In this document: piece after piece, positions 16,358 through 25,204 of the stretch
Numbering within the stretch: the stretch's first letter is position 1
Layout: each line of letters opens with the position of its first letter
NCBI GenBank assembly: GCA_964389805.1
Contig: CAYMFU010000244.1
Coordinates: forward strand, 1-34,159
DNA from: JAGTVG01 sp964389805
Lineage (GTDB): Bacteria > Bacteroidota > Bacteroidia > Cytophagales > Cyclobacteriaceae
DNA length: 34,159 nt
Direction of reading: 5' to 3'
The notes under the pieces: model-generated
Told to the model about the DNA's origin: nothing
Database searches by the model: none
Seen by the model: the letters and a program-made list of their open reading frames with translations, nothing else
Made by a program: the position numbers and the translations under genes

Positions 16358-17887
16358 TCATTTAAGATTTCTTTCCATATTGGACACCTCCCAAGCTGTA
16401 TAAAAAATAAGCTTTGTTATCAATGCCATCCTATCGAATAAAATCTTATCTATTACATCTGTAGGTTTATGATAGTCACCATGGACGCCAGTGAAATAAA
16501 AAATTACTGGAATCCCGTTTTTTGCAAAATTATAATGATCAGATCGATAATAGAACATTTCTGGATGATCTTCAGCATTATAGGTATAATCCAATATCAA
16601 TCCTATATGGTTTTTATTGGCTTTTTCAGATATCACGTGCAATTCCTGTGAGATTTTGTCAGATCCAATTAAATATACATAGCCAGGATTATCAACATAC
16701 TTATTGTCAATACGCCCAATCATATCGATATTAAGATTAGCTATGGTTTTACTCAATGGAAACAGAGGATGACTTACGTAATAGGAAGACCCTAGTAGCC
16801 CTTTTTCTTCACCTGTTAATAGAATAAACATTACACTTCTTTTGGGTCCAATGCCCATTTCCCTGGCAAGCGCAAATGCTTCGGCAAGTTCAAGAATAGC
16901 AGCAGTACCAGATCCATTATCATCTGCGCCATTATATATCTCCCCATTTTTGATACCAACATGGTCATAATGAGCGGAAATGATCAACACTTCATCGGAT
17001 CTTTGCAGGCCTTCAACAAACCCAATAACATTCTCTGTCTGTACGATATCCTCGGTACTTTCAACTTCTGCGATCACTTCCCCTTCCTGAATTTTATTTA
17101 TAGACTTGTATTTGCCTTTTCCCGCCTTGGCCACTGATGACTTTAGTTTCTTAATAGAAGTATCAAACATCCTCTCAGCCATTCCAGGGGTAATTAAAAA
17201 TACTTTCATATTATCCTCTGGTGTATCACTTTTCAATTTGAATTGTGCCCCCATAAGGTAATTTCTATACGATGAAATGACCTTTTTAATATTCTCATCG
17301 GTACTACCATAAATGATAAATATTTCTTTTATCCCTGCGTCCTTAGCGATCGACACCTTTTCTTCCCAATTTCCAATTACCTCAGGCAGCATAATCACAA
17401 CCCCTTTATTACTGCAATCAATATTATCATAATCCTCTTTAATTCCTTGTCCCGCAAATTTTAATGAAATATTCTTATTATAAGATTGAATAGAAGTACT
17501 TACATATATAAAATCCTCCATATTCTTGTAGCTAACACCTTCAACACTGAGGATTACCTCTCCCCATTTTCCTTTGACTAAATTAAAGGTTTGATAGTAT
17601 GGGTTCTCTGATCCTTCTTTTATAGGATTCAACCCAATTTCCTTGAATTGATTTTGAAGATATTCGGCCGCTTTTTGCAAACCAGGTTGTCCAGTTTCCC
17701 TCCCTTCCAGTGAATCGTGGGAAATAATTTCCAGGTGTCTGTTTAAATCATTTTCCCTAATGCTGCTAACAACGGCATCAATACTTTTTACTTCTTGTGC
17801 TTCAGCAAAATAAACTACTAAAAACAATGAACATACTAGATGAAAATTCTTTATAGATTCCAATACTTTAAACTTTCGAAATAACAT
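16358..17887 (-). CDS. M28 family zinc peptidase, secreted
   Basis: A 509-residue metallopeptidase with a signal peptide at residues 1-30 (ending AEA/Q). The M28 zinc site is complete: His306 (AHYDH) with Asp308, bridging Asp322 (GADDN), general base Glu360 and ligand Glu361 (TGEEKG), Asp388 (NIDMIGR) and His473 (DYHKPTD). An insertion of about 150 residues between the N-terminal helix bundle and the catalytic core looks like a PA-type domain. These enzymes are periplasmic or secreted aminopeptidases. The gene diverges from gcvP across a short 76-bp gap. The exact peptide preference cannot be read. Confidence 0.9.
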   Translation of the reverse strand: MLFRKFKVLESIKNFHLVCSLFLVVYFAEAQEVKSIDAVVSSIRENDLNRHLEIISHDSLEGRETGQPGLQKAAEYLQNQFKEIGLNPIKEGSENPYYQTFNLVKGKWGEVILSVEGVSYKNMEDFIYVSTSIQSYNKNISLKFAGQGIKEDYDNIDCSNKGVVIMLPEVIGNWEEKVSIAKDAGIKEIFIIYGSTDENIKKVISSYRNYLMGAQFKLKSDTPEDNMKVFLITPGMAERMFDTSIKKLKSSVAKAGKGKYKSINKIQEGEVIAEVESTEDIVQTENVIGFVEGLQRSDEVLIISAHYDHVGIKNGEIYNGADDNGSGTAAILELAEAFALAREMGIGPKRSVMFILLTGEEKGLLGSSYYVSHPLFPLSKTIANLNIDMIGRIDNKYVDNPGYVYLIGSDKISQELHVISEKANKNHIGLILDYTYNAEDHPEMFYYRSDHYNFAKNGIPVIFYFTGVHGDYHKPTDVIDKILFDRMALITKLIFYTAWEVSNMERNLK

Positions 17888-17907
17888 TTTTTTTATACAT
17901 TATATTT

Positions 17908-17915
17908 TACCTTTG
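17908..17915 (+). promoter_or_regulatory. candidate -7 element of gcvP
   Basis: TACCTTTG fits the TAnnTTTG -7 element. No TTG lies at the proper distance upstream, so this is weaker than the two full promoters. A transcript starting near 17922 would exclude a TTG start at 17913, which supports an ATG start for gcvP. Confidence 0.4.
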
Positions 17916-17963
17916 CACACCTTGATAATGCTTATTAAACCTGAAAATCTGGTAGGTAAAGTT

Positions 17964-20870
17964 ATGAATTTAAATTTGAATAAAATCAGCAAATTTGAAA
18001 GCAGGCATATAGGTCCTTCTAAAGATCAAATTGAGAAAATGTTGAAAGTGATCGGAGTGGCCAACTTGGAAAACTTAATAGACGAAACGCTTCCAGAAGC
18101 TATCAAACTTGATAAATCACTTAATCTACCAAGGCCTCTAACAGAATCTGAATTTATAACCAGCTTCAGAAAGATAGCGCAAAAAAACAAAGTGTTTAAA
18201 TCTTTTATTGGAATGGGCTATCATAATACACGTACTCCGCCAATCATTCAGAGAAATATCCTGGAGAATCCTGGCTGGTATACGGCCTATACCCCCTACC
18301 AGGCCGAGATCTCACAAGGCAGATTGGAAGCATTAATAAATTTTCAGACTCTGGTCACTGATCTTACAGGTATGGAGATAGCCAATGCTTCCCTATTGGA
18401 TGAAGGAACTGCTGCTGCGGAAGCAATGGCCATGTTGTACGCACTTAGAAAAAGAAATAAAAAGGAATCCAATACATTTCTTGTTGATTCAAATACATTT
18501 CCACAATCGATCGACATCCTGCGAACCAGGGCAATACCTCTTGGTATTCATATCGAGGTCAAATCCATAACTCCAGAGGATCTTGATCATGAGAATATAT
18601 TTGGTATCTTTCTTCAATATCCTGATTCTAATGGGCGTATTATAGATCACGGGCAGTTGATGAAGAAAGCTGCTGAAAGCCAGGCATTTACTGCTGTTGC
18701 CGTGGATCTGTTAAGTCTTACTTTACTGACTCCCCCAGGTGAATTAGGTGCGGATGTTGTTGTTGGGACTTCTCAGCGATTTGGTGTTCCCTTAGGATTT
18801 GGCGGTCCGCATGCGGCTTTTTTTGCCACAAAAGATGAATTTAAAAGACAACTACCTGGAAGAATTATCGGAGTATCTATAGATTCTAATGGGAACAAGG
18901 CGTATCGAATGGCACTTCAAACCCGGGAACAGCATATTAGAAGGGAACGCGCTACTTCAAATATTTGCACAGCCCAGGTTCTTTTAGCCGTAATGGCCGG
19001 TATGTATGGAGTATATCACGGACCTGAAGGACTAACTGCGATCAGTTCCATGATTCACCAACTGGCAATAATGCTTGAAAAACTTCTTGCAGATTCAGGA
19101 TTTACTCAACTGAACGATTATTATTTTGACACATTGAAAATTGAGGTCAAACCTGGTGAAAAAGAAAAGATCAGAATCCTGTCAGAAAAAGCTCTGATCA
19201 ACTTTAAATATTTCGATGATAATCATGTGGGGATATCCCTCGACGAGACTACCAGCGAGGAGGACATCATCATGATCGTAAACTTATTTGCAAAAGCAAG
19301 GGCATTAGGGGAAAATTCTATCCCTTCATCCAGCCTAATATCAAATCTCAATGCACGGATCCCTGCATCATTAGAAAGAAAAACTGCTTTTATGGAACAC
19401 CCCGTATTTCATGAGTACCGCTCGGAACATGAAATGCTGAGATACCTGAAAAGACTTGAAAACAAAGACCTTTCCCTGGCCCATTCAATGATCTCCTTAG
19501 GCTCCTGCACAATGAAGTTAAACGCGACTACGGAGATGCTGCCCGTTACCTGGCCGGAATTATCAAATATCCATCCTTACGTACCAGAAAATCAGACCAA
19601 GGGCTATCAGGAAATAATTGCCAATCTGGAGGCCTGGTTGTCTGAGATCACAGGCTTTGCCGCTACTTCTTTACAACCCAACAGCGGCGCTCAGGGAGAA
19701 TTTTCAGGATTGATGGTGATAAGAGCATATCATGAATCCAAAGGGCAAGGGCACCGAAATGTAACATTGATACCTTCTTCCGCCCATGGCACAAATCCAG
19801 CAAGCGCTGTTATGGCTGGGACAAGGGTCGTAATTGTAAATTGCGATGATTCCGGAAATATTGATCTGGAGGATCTTGCGGATAAGGCAGAAAAACACAA
19901 AGAAGAACTTTTTGCCCTAATGGTTACTTATCCCTCTACACATGGTGTATTTGAAGAAAAAATTATTGAAATATGTGACCTGATCCATAAATATGGAGGT
20001 CAGGTATATATGGATGGTGCCAATATGAATGCTCAGGTAGGATTAACCAATCCTGCTATTATCGGAGCTGATGTTTGTCATTTAAACCTTCATAAGACCT
20101 TCTGTATACCTCATGGAGGTGGTGGTCCTGGTATCGGACCTATTTGTGTGGCTTCTCATTTAAAACCATACCTTCCTGGAAATCCGGTTATTAATATGGG
20201 TGGAGAAGAAGCGATTACAGCTATTTCTTCAGCACCATGGGGAAGTGCAGGCATTTTGGCTATATCTTACGCATATATTGAATTGATGGGATCAGAGGGA
20301 TTGACAAATGCTACTAAAATAGCTATCCTGAATGCAAATTACATAAAAAGCAGATTGGAAGGGCATTTTAAAATTCTCTATTCTGGCAAAAACGGAAGAT
20401 GTGCTCACGAAATGATCGTTGATTGCAGGGAATTCAAAAAGGCAAATATCGAAGTAGAAGATATTGCTAAAAGACTCATGGATTATGGATTCCATGCACC
20501 TACAGTATCGTTTCCAGTTGCCGGAACTTTAATGGTTGAACCTACTGAAAGCGAGTCGTTACAGGAACTCGATAGATTTTGCGATGCATTAATTAATATT
20601 AGAGAAGAGATCCAGGAAATTGAATCCGGGAAGGTTGATTCTGAATTAAATGTCTTAAAAAACGCTCCACATACCCAAGCTGTTGCTATGTCAGATCATT
20701 GGGATTACCCTTATGCAAGGTCGAAGGCAATATATCCTTTGGATTTTGTGAAGGACAATAAATTCTGGCCTTCGGTTAGCCGGATTGATAGTGCATACGG
20801 CGACAGGAATCTCTTCTGCTCGTGCATCCCTGTGGAAGAATATGAGACACCGGATGAAGTAACAATTTGA
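17964..20870 (+). CDS. gcvP: glycine dehydrogenase P-protein, single chain
   Basis: The P-protein of the glycine cleavage system: it decarboxylates glycine with PLP and passes the aminomethyl group to lipoylated H-protein. From the ATG at 17964 it has 968 residues, the single-chain form rather than the split P1/P2 type. The PLP lysine lies in CHLNLHKTF, about residue 711, followed by a glycine-rich GGGGPG segment. The N-terminal half keeps the phrases TRTPPIIQRNI and TPYQAEISQGR, and the second half starts near EMLRYLKRLENKDLSLAHSM. An ATG at 17928 would add 12 residues; 17964 is preferred because it has an AGGTAAAG stretch before it and conserved residues start soon after. No gcvT or gcvH is adjacent. 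Confidence 0.95.
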   Translation: MNLNLNKISKFESRHIGPSKDQIEKMLKVIGVANLENLIDETLPEAIKLDKSLNLPRPLTESEFITSFRKIAQKNKVFKSFIGMGYHNTRTPPIIQRNILENPGWYTAYTPYQAEISQGRLEALINFQTLVTDLTGMEIANASLLDEGTAAAEAMAMLYALRKRNKKESNTFLVDSNTFPQSIDILRTRAIPLGIHIEVKSITPEDLDHENIFGIFLQYPDSNGRIIDHGQLMKKAAESQAFTAVAVDLLSLTLLTPPGELGADVVVGTSQRFGVPLGFGGPHAAFFATKDEFKRQLPGRIIGVSIDSNGNKAYRMALQTREQHIRRERATSNICTAQVLLAVMAGMYGVYHGPEGLTAISSMIHQLAIMLEKLLADSGFTQLNDYYFDTLKIEVKPGEKEKIRILSEKALINFKYFDDNHVGISLDETTSEEDIIMIVNLFAKARALGENSIPSSSLISNLNARIPASLERKTAFMEHPVFHEYRSEHEMLRYLKRLENKDLSLAHSMISLGSCTMKLNATTEMLPVTWPELSNIHPYVPENQTKGYQEIIANLEAWLSEITGFAATSLQPNSGAQGEFSGLMVIRAYHESKGQGHRNVTLIPSSAHGTNPASAVMAGTRVVIVNCDDSGNIDLEDLADKAEKHKEELFALMVTYPSTHGVFEEKIIEICDLIHKYGGQVYMDGANMNAQVGLTNPAIIGADVCHLNLHKTFCIPHGGGGPGIGPICVASHLKPYLPGNPVINMGGEEAITAISSAPWGSAGILAISYAYIELMGSEGLTNATKIAILNANYIKSRLEGHFKILYSGKNGRCAHEMIVDCREFKKANIEVEDIAKRLMDYGFHAPTVSFPVAGTLMVEPTESESLQELDRFCDALINIREEIQEIESGKVDSELNVLKNAPHTQAVAMSDHWDYPYARSKAIYPLDFVKDNKFWPSVSRIDSAYGDRNLFCSCIPVEEYETPDEVTI

Positions 20871-21006
20871 TTTTCAATATCATTGCCAATTCATTTCAGG
20901 AAAGGATTGACAGCTGATCAATGGAATTGGAATACGTATGCGGGAATAAATAGGCGGCCAATCAATAGGACGCAGTTTGGCAGCAAATCATATGCAAGGA
21001 ATTACA

Positions 21007-23064
21007 CTAATCAAACCATATCTCGTGTTCCTTTGAATCATATCTTGGTTTTCGCAGGGGTTCAGGTTTCTTCTTCTGATCCATTGGTCTTTTCCACAGG
21101 GAAGCCCACCAATGTTCAAAGCGGCTTTCTTGATCCATACCTTCAAATTTTCTATGCTTTGTCGACAAGCGTTTGTAATGAATTCGTTCGAATAGCCTTC
21201 TTTGCACTTTAAAATCTCCCTTATAGGCAAATATTTCACTTGATGCTTTTTTCAGCCTGGCTTCTTTCTGCCTTTCAGAAATATATTTAAGATCACCGGA
21301 ATAACTCATAGCCTCATTCGATTTTTTCTTCAATTGTGATTCTTTAGCAGATTTGCTTTTGGTTTTAAACAATCCGGCATTCAGTATTTCTATTGATTTC
21401 CTGATATATTGGGATTCCCTATCCTGGATACTTTGTCCCTTATATAAACCCTGGCTCATCATTTCAACTGATTTCCCCATATAGATATCCTCTTTATTGA
21501 TATCTCCTCTCACTTTGTACAGTCCTACGTTGGAAGCCTCAATAGATTTTCTGATATACATAGCCTCCTTCTTACGATCAGAACGTTTAATAGTTAGGCC
21601 GGCACTTTGCATTTCCACAGATTTAGCCATATAAATGTCATCCTTCTGTAGCTTATTCAGGTTCAAATCCCCCTGGTATTGAGACTGCGCCATCGAATTG
21701 GATTGCATGAGTTGCTTTCTGTCCCGTAATGACTTGTTCTTAATTACAAGTCCCTGGTTCTGTGCCTCTATCGATTTGATCATGTATAAGTCATCCCGCT
21801 TCTTTGCATTAAACTTCAAATTCCCCTGGTACTGCGACTGCGCCATCGAATTGGATTGCATGAGTTGCTTTCTGTCCCGTAATGACTTGTTCTTTATCAC
21901 AAGTCCCTGGTTCTGTGCCTCTCTCGATTTGATCATATACTGATCCTCCCGGTTCTTTGCATTATATTTCAAATTGCCCTGATATTGAGACTGAGCCATT
22001 GAATTGGATTGCATAATTTGTTTCCTGTCGCGTAAGGACTTTTTCTTTATCACAAGTCCCTGCTTCTGTGCCTCTATCGATTTGATCATATACTGGTCAT
22101 CCCGGTTCTTTGCATTATATTTCAAATTACCCTGGAACTGGGATTGGGCCATGGATTTGGATTGCATCACCTGTTTTCTATCTCTGACTTTTTTCGATTT
22201 GACGGTCATCCCCTGGTTCAGGCCTTCTACCGATTTAGCCATGTAGGTGTCGTCTTTCCGGCTCCTATTTAAAGATAAATTCCCTTTATTAGTAGCAGCC
22301 TTGTTCGAATTTCTTCTTATCTGGCTATCTTGTTTCCTCTTAGATTTAACTCTGTAAAGACCCTGTGACTGAGCAAGCATTGATTTTTCAAGAGTTCCTG
22401 CCTGAATCTGTTTCCTGGATTTAGATTTACTAAGTCCTTGCATTAAAGCTTCCTCAGATTTTTGAGAATATTGAGCCAGCTTTTCATTGCGTTTTCGGAC
22501 ATTAGTCCTGCCAGGAGTATCATCAACAGGGGTCTGTGGAAAAAATCCTTGCCTGGATCGTAACACATAAGGTTCAACGCGAATATTACCCTGGTGCTGT
22601 ACAATTTTCTTTGATTGTTTCTTGTATTTCTTTTGACGTCTTGGATTTGTATCCTTTAATACCATTCCCTGCCTCTTCGACTCATTGGCCTTTTTTGTAT
22701 AATTTTTTTTCTGTTTCCTTTTAGATTGCGAAAAAGTCCTTGATGGATTTTTTTCTGCATTCTGCTTTTTGGGAACATATCGCTCCTGTAATGCTTCAGG
22801 AACCACTTCTAATTCTCCGCTGGTTTGGTTTTGAATAGAGGCATTGCGATACCTCTTTCGTCTTTCTTTCTTTTTCTTGTTTTTATTTTTGCGGCTCTCT
22901 TTATAGGCTGCTGATTTTTTATCAGATATCTTAATTTGACCATTAACGGAATTACTGATAAACATTAAAGCGAACATTACCAGAAGGCATGATACAACCA
23001 TTTTGAAAGGATATAGCTTTCCTTCAATCAGTTTAAGGATCTGATAAATATAGTTGTATCTCAA
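21007..23064 (-). CDS. secreted, highly basic tandem-repeat protein, unknown
   Basis: I do not recognise this 685-residue protein. Residues about 22-43 are a signal-like hydrophobic segment ending VNGQ; a TTG at 23064 gives 685 residues, and an ATG at 23001 gives 664 but lacks a positively charged N-terminus. After a Lys/Arg-rich region the protein consists of about 19 degenerate units of 25-26 residues with the consensus [YL]-[MI]-x-K-S-x-E-x(4)-G-[LD]-x-[LV]-K. Units alternate between two types, for example SMAQSQYQGNLKYNAKN and IEAQNQGLVIKNKSLRDRKQ, and pairs of them form 51-residue repeats. The tail is aromatic (HWWASLW) and ends in PRYDSKEHEIWFD. It lies 80 bp downstream of the E1 gene and converges on gcvP. 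Secretion and the regular glycine spacing suggest an elongated beta structure. Confidence 0.75.
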   Translation of the reverse strand: MRYNYIYQILKLIEGKLYPFKMVVSCLLVMFALMFISNSVNGQIKISDKKSAAYKESRKNKNKKKKERRKRYRNASIQNQTSGELEVVPEALQERYVPKKQNAEKNPSRTFSQSKRKQKKNYTKKANESKRQGMVLKDTNPRRQKKYKKQSKKIVQHQGNIRVEPYVLRSRQGFFPQTPVDDTPGRTNVRKRNEKLAQYSQKSEEALMQGLSKSKSRKQIQAGTLEKSMLAQSQGLYRVKSKRKQDSQIRRNSNKAATNKGNLSLNRSRKDDTYMAKSVEGLNQGMTVKSKKVRDRKQVMQSKSMAQSQFQGNLKYNAKNRDDQYMIKSIEAQKQGLVIKKKSLRDRKQIMQSNSMAQSQYQGNLKYNAKNREDQYMIKSREAQNQGLVIKNKSLRDRKQLMQSNSMAQSQYQGNLKFNAKKRDDLYMIKSIEAQNQGLVIKNKSLRDRKQLMQSNSMAQSQYQGDLNLNKLQKDDIYMAKSVEMQSAGLTIKRSDRKKEAMYIRKSIEASNVGLYKVRGDINKEDIYMGKSVEMMSQGLYKGQSIQDRESQYIRKSIEILNAGLFKTKSKSAKESQLKKKSNEAMSYSGDLKYISERQKEARLKKASSEIFAYKGDFKVQRRLFERIHYKRLSTKHRKFEGMDQESRFEHWWASLWKRPMDQKKKPEPLRKPRYDSKEHEIWFD
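21660..22250 (-). repeat. 153-bp tandem repeats within the basic repeat protein
   Basis: A recognisable anchor (CATCGAATTG or near variant) occurs at 21691, 21844, 21997 and 22150, an exact period of 153 bp, or 51 codons. Copies at 21691-21780 and 21844-21933 differ at only 3 of 90 bases. Flanking units keep the protein pattern but have diverged at the DNA level. Confidence 0.9.
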
Positions 23065-23144
23065 AATTATTCAGTTAATCTTATGATCTATAAACGCTAA
23101 AATCTACAAAATATTTACAAATATGCAGAAAATCCCGTGCGTTC

Positions 23145-25124
23145 TCAATATTCAATTAATCGAAGGAGTTTCTTCTTAAATCTACCAGGTGGAAGGAAAT
23201 TTTCTTCCAGGTTATTCACAAAAGGTACGGGTGTATCGAGACTTCCCTCCCTCAATACAGGTCCATCAAGATATTCAAACAGGTTTTCAGCAATAAAAGC
23301 AGAAATTTCACCCCCTATTCCGCCAGTAATTGTTGCTTCATGAAGGATGAAAACTTTTCCGGTTTTCTTAACGGATTCTGAAACAAGTTCTTTATCCCAG
23401 GGTATTAGAGTTCTGAGATCTATCAGATCAAAAGATATATCTGGCAGAGTCTCGATGATGGCTCTGGACCATACGATCCCATATCCATATGTGATAATGG
23501 TAATATCTTTTCCGTCCAATACCTTTCTTGCCTTCCCCAAGGGTAAAGTATAATAACCTGCAGGGATCTCTTCACTTATAGATCTATATAGTTTTTTATG
23601 CTCAAAAAACATCACTGGATTAGGATCTTCAAAAGCGGTGAGTAATAGTCCTTTTGCATCGGCGGGTGAGGATGGATACACTACCTTTAATCCGGGAGTA
23701 TGTGTGAACCAAGCTTCATTAGACTGGGAATGGAATGGCCCGGCATTAACACCAGCACCGGTTGGCATTCTAATGACTACATCAGCATTTTGTCCCCATC
23801 GATAATGAACTTTTGCCAGATTATTTATGATTTGTGTAAATCCGCTGGAAACGAAATCAGCAAATTGCATTTCGACCATAGATTTCATGCCTGCAATAGA
23901 TAAACCAAGGCTCGCTCCCAAAATTGCTGATTCACACAGTGGAGTATTCCTAACCCTGGCTTTCCCATATTTTTCAAATAATCCCTCGGTAACTTTAAAC
24001 ACGCCTCCATATTCGGCGATATCCTGTCCCATCAAAATAAGATCCGGATGTCTATCACAAGCTAGGTCTATCGCTTCATTAATTGCATCCACGAATCTTT
24101 TTTTGTATGTTTTTGTTGAACCGGGCTCGACTTCTTTCATCTCATAGGGATAAAACACATCCTCTTTTTCCCTTTCTTCCAAAAAGCGTGGATAAGGATC
24201 ATCGTAGGCTTTTTCTAATCCTTCATCAATATTCAATTTTATTTTATCCTTGATATTCTCTTTTAGCTTTTCATTTAACACATTATTGTCAAATAAAAAT
24301 TTCTCATAGTTATCGATCGGATCTTTTATTGCCCACTTCTCCAATAGATCTTTTGGGACATATTTTATCCCTGAAGCTTCTTCATGCCCCCTCATTCTGA
24401 ATGTTATCGCCTCCAGAAGAATTGGACGATGCTTTCTCCTGACTCTTCTTGCTATTTTTTTTACAGTCTGATATACTTCGAGCACATTGTTGCCATCAAT
24501 TTGATGAGCCTCCATTCCATATCCATGACCCTTATCAATGAAATGTTGATGATTGTATTGTTCAATACTTGGAGTGGACAGTCCATAGCCGTTGTTTTCA
24601 ATAAAAAATAATACAGGAAGGTCCCAGACTGACGCAACATTCATAGCTTCATGAAAATCGCCTTCACTTGCCCCTCCATCACCGCAAAAAACCAGGACTA
24701 CTCTCTTTTCTTCTTTAAGTAAATGAGAAAGGGCAATGCCATCCGAAATACTGAGTTGAGGTCCCAGGTGAGAGATCATTCCTACAATATGATGCTCCTT
24801 GCTTCCAAAATGGAAAGATCTATCCCTTCCTTTCGTAAATCCTGACATCTTTCCCTGAAATTGGGCAAACAGCCTGTGCAAAGGTACCTGACGGCTGGTG
24901 AATACCCCAAGATTTCGATGCACGGGCAGAATGTATTCTTCCCGTTTGAGCGCTAATGTTGCACCAACAGATATTGCCTCCTGCCCTATTCCGCTAAACC
25001 ATTTGCTTATCTTACCCTGTCGGAGTAATTTTAGCATCTTTTCTTCAATCATTCTCGGGGTGAGCAAGGCCTCGTAAAGTGTAATCAACCTTTTATTGGT
25101 GATCCCTCTTCTGTCGAAGTACAT
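23145..25124 (-). CDS. 2-oxoacid dehydrogenase E1, fused alpha and beta
   Basis: A 659-residue thiamine-diphosphate enzyme from the ATG at 25124; a TTG at 25142 would add six residues. The alpha part (about 1-330) carries the ThDP-binding motif GDGGASEGDF at about 148 and ends the motif with ENNGYG at about 176. The beta part (about 340-659) begins with AINEAIDLACDRHPDLILMG and contains ADFVSSGF and the Gly-rich end GGIGGEISAFIAENLFEYL. It decarboxylates a 2-oxoacid and transfers the acyl group to lipoyl E2, in the cytosol. Fused alpha/beta E1 proteins are frequent in the Bacteroidota, often assigned to branched-chain or pyruvate dehydrogenase. The substrate is not fixed by sequence. No E2 or E3 gene lies nearby. 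It diverges from the M16 peptidase gene. Confidence 0.9.
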   Translation of the reverse strand: MYFDRRGITNKRLITLYEALLTPRMIEEKMLKLLRQGKISKWFSGIGQEAISVGATLALKREEYILPVHRNLGVFTSRQVPLHRLFAQFQGKMSGFTKGRDRSFHFGSKEHHIVGMISHLGPQLSISDGIALSHLLKEEKRVVLVFCGDGGASEGDFHEAMNVASVWDLPVLFFIENNGYGLSTPSIEQYNHQHFIDKGHGYGMEAHQIDGNNVLEVYQTVKKIARRVRRKHRPILLEAITFRMRGHEEASGIKYVPKDLLEKWAIKDPIDNYEKFLFDNNVLNEKLKENIKDKIKLNIDEGLEKAYDDPYPRFLEEREKEDVFYPYEMKEVEPGSTKTYKKRFVDAINEAIDLACDRHPDLILMGQDIAEYGGVFKVTEGLFEKYGKARVRNTPLCESAILGASLGLSIAGMKSMVEMQFADFVSSGFTQIINNLAKVHYRWGQNADVVIRMPTGAGVNAGPFHSQSNEAWFTHTPGLKVVYPSSPADAKGLLLTAFEDPNPVMFFEHKKLYRSISEEIPAGYYTLPLGKARKVLDGKDITIITYGYGIVWSRAIIETLPDISFDLIDLRTLIPWDKELVSESVKKTGKVFILHEATITGGIGGEISAFIAENLFEYLDGPVLREGSLDTPVPFVNNLEENFLPPGRFKKKLLRLIEY

Positions 25125-25183
25125 TGTTTTACTTTTTGTCAAATGTAAAAGATTGAATTGAAGATAAAAACAGATGTATTTTA

Positions 25184-25191
25184 TATTTTTG
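25184..25191 (+). promoter_or_regulatory. candidate -7 element of the M16 gene
   Basis: TATTTTTG fits TAnnTTTG and lies 13 nt before the ATG at 25205. A TTG at 25158-25160 is 23 nt upstream, slightly more than the usual 19-21 nt. If used, the leader would be only a few nucleotides long. Confidence 0.35.
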
Positions 25192-25204
25192 CGGTTGCAA
25201 ACTT

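Noticed and set aside
20906..20922. Palindrome-like ATTGA-CAGCTGA-TCAAT between gcvP and the repeat protein
   Set aside because: Short stem, and no T-run on either side, so neither a terminator nor an operator is supported.
21698..22246. Open plus-strand frames of about 80 residues across the repeat protein
   Set aside because: They are antisense shadows of the repeats: their repeated residues follow the 153-bp period of the minus-strand gene, and no start or homology supports them.
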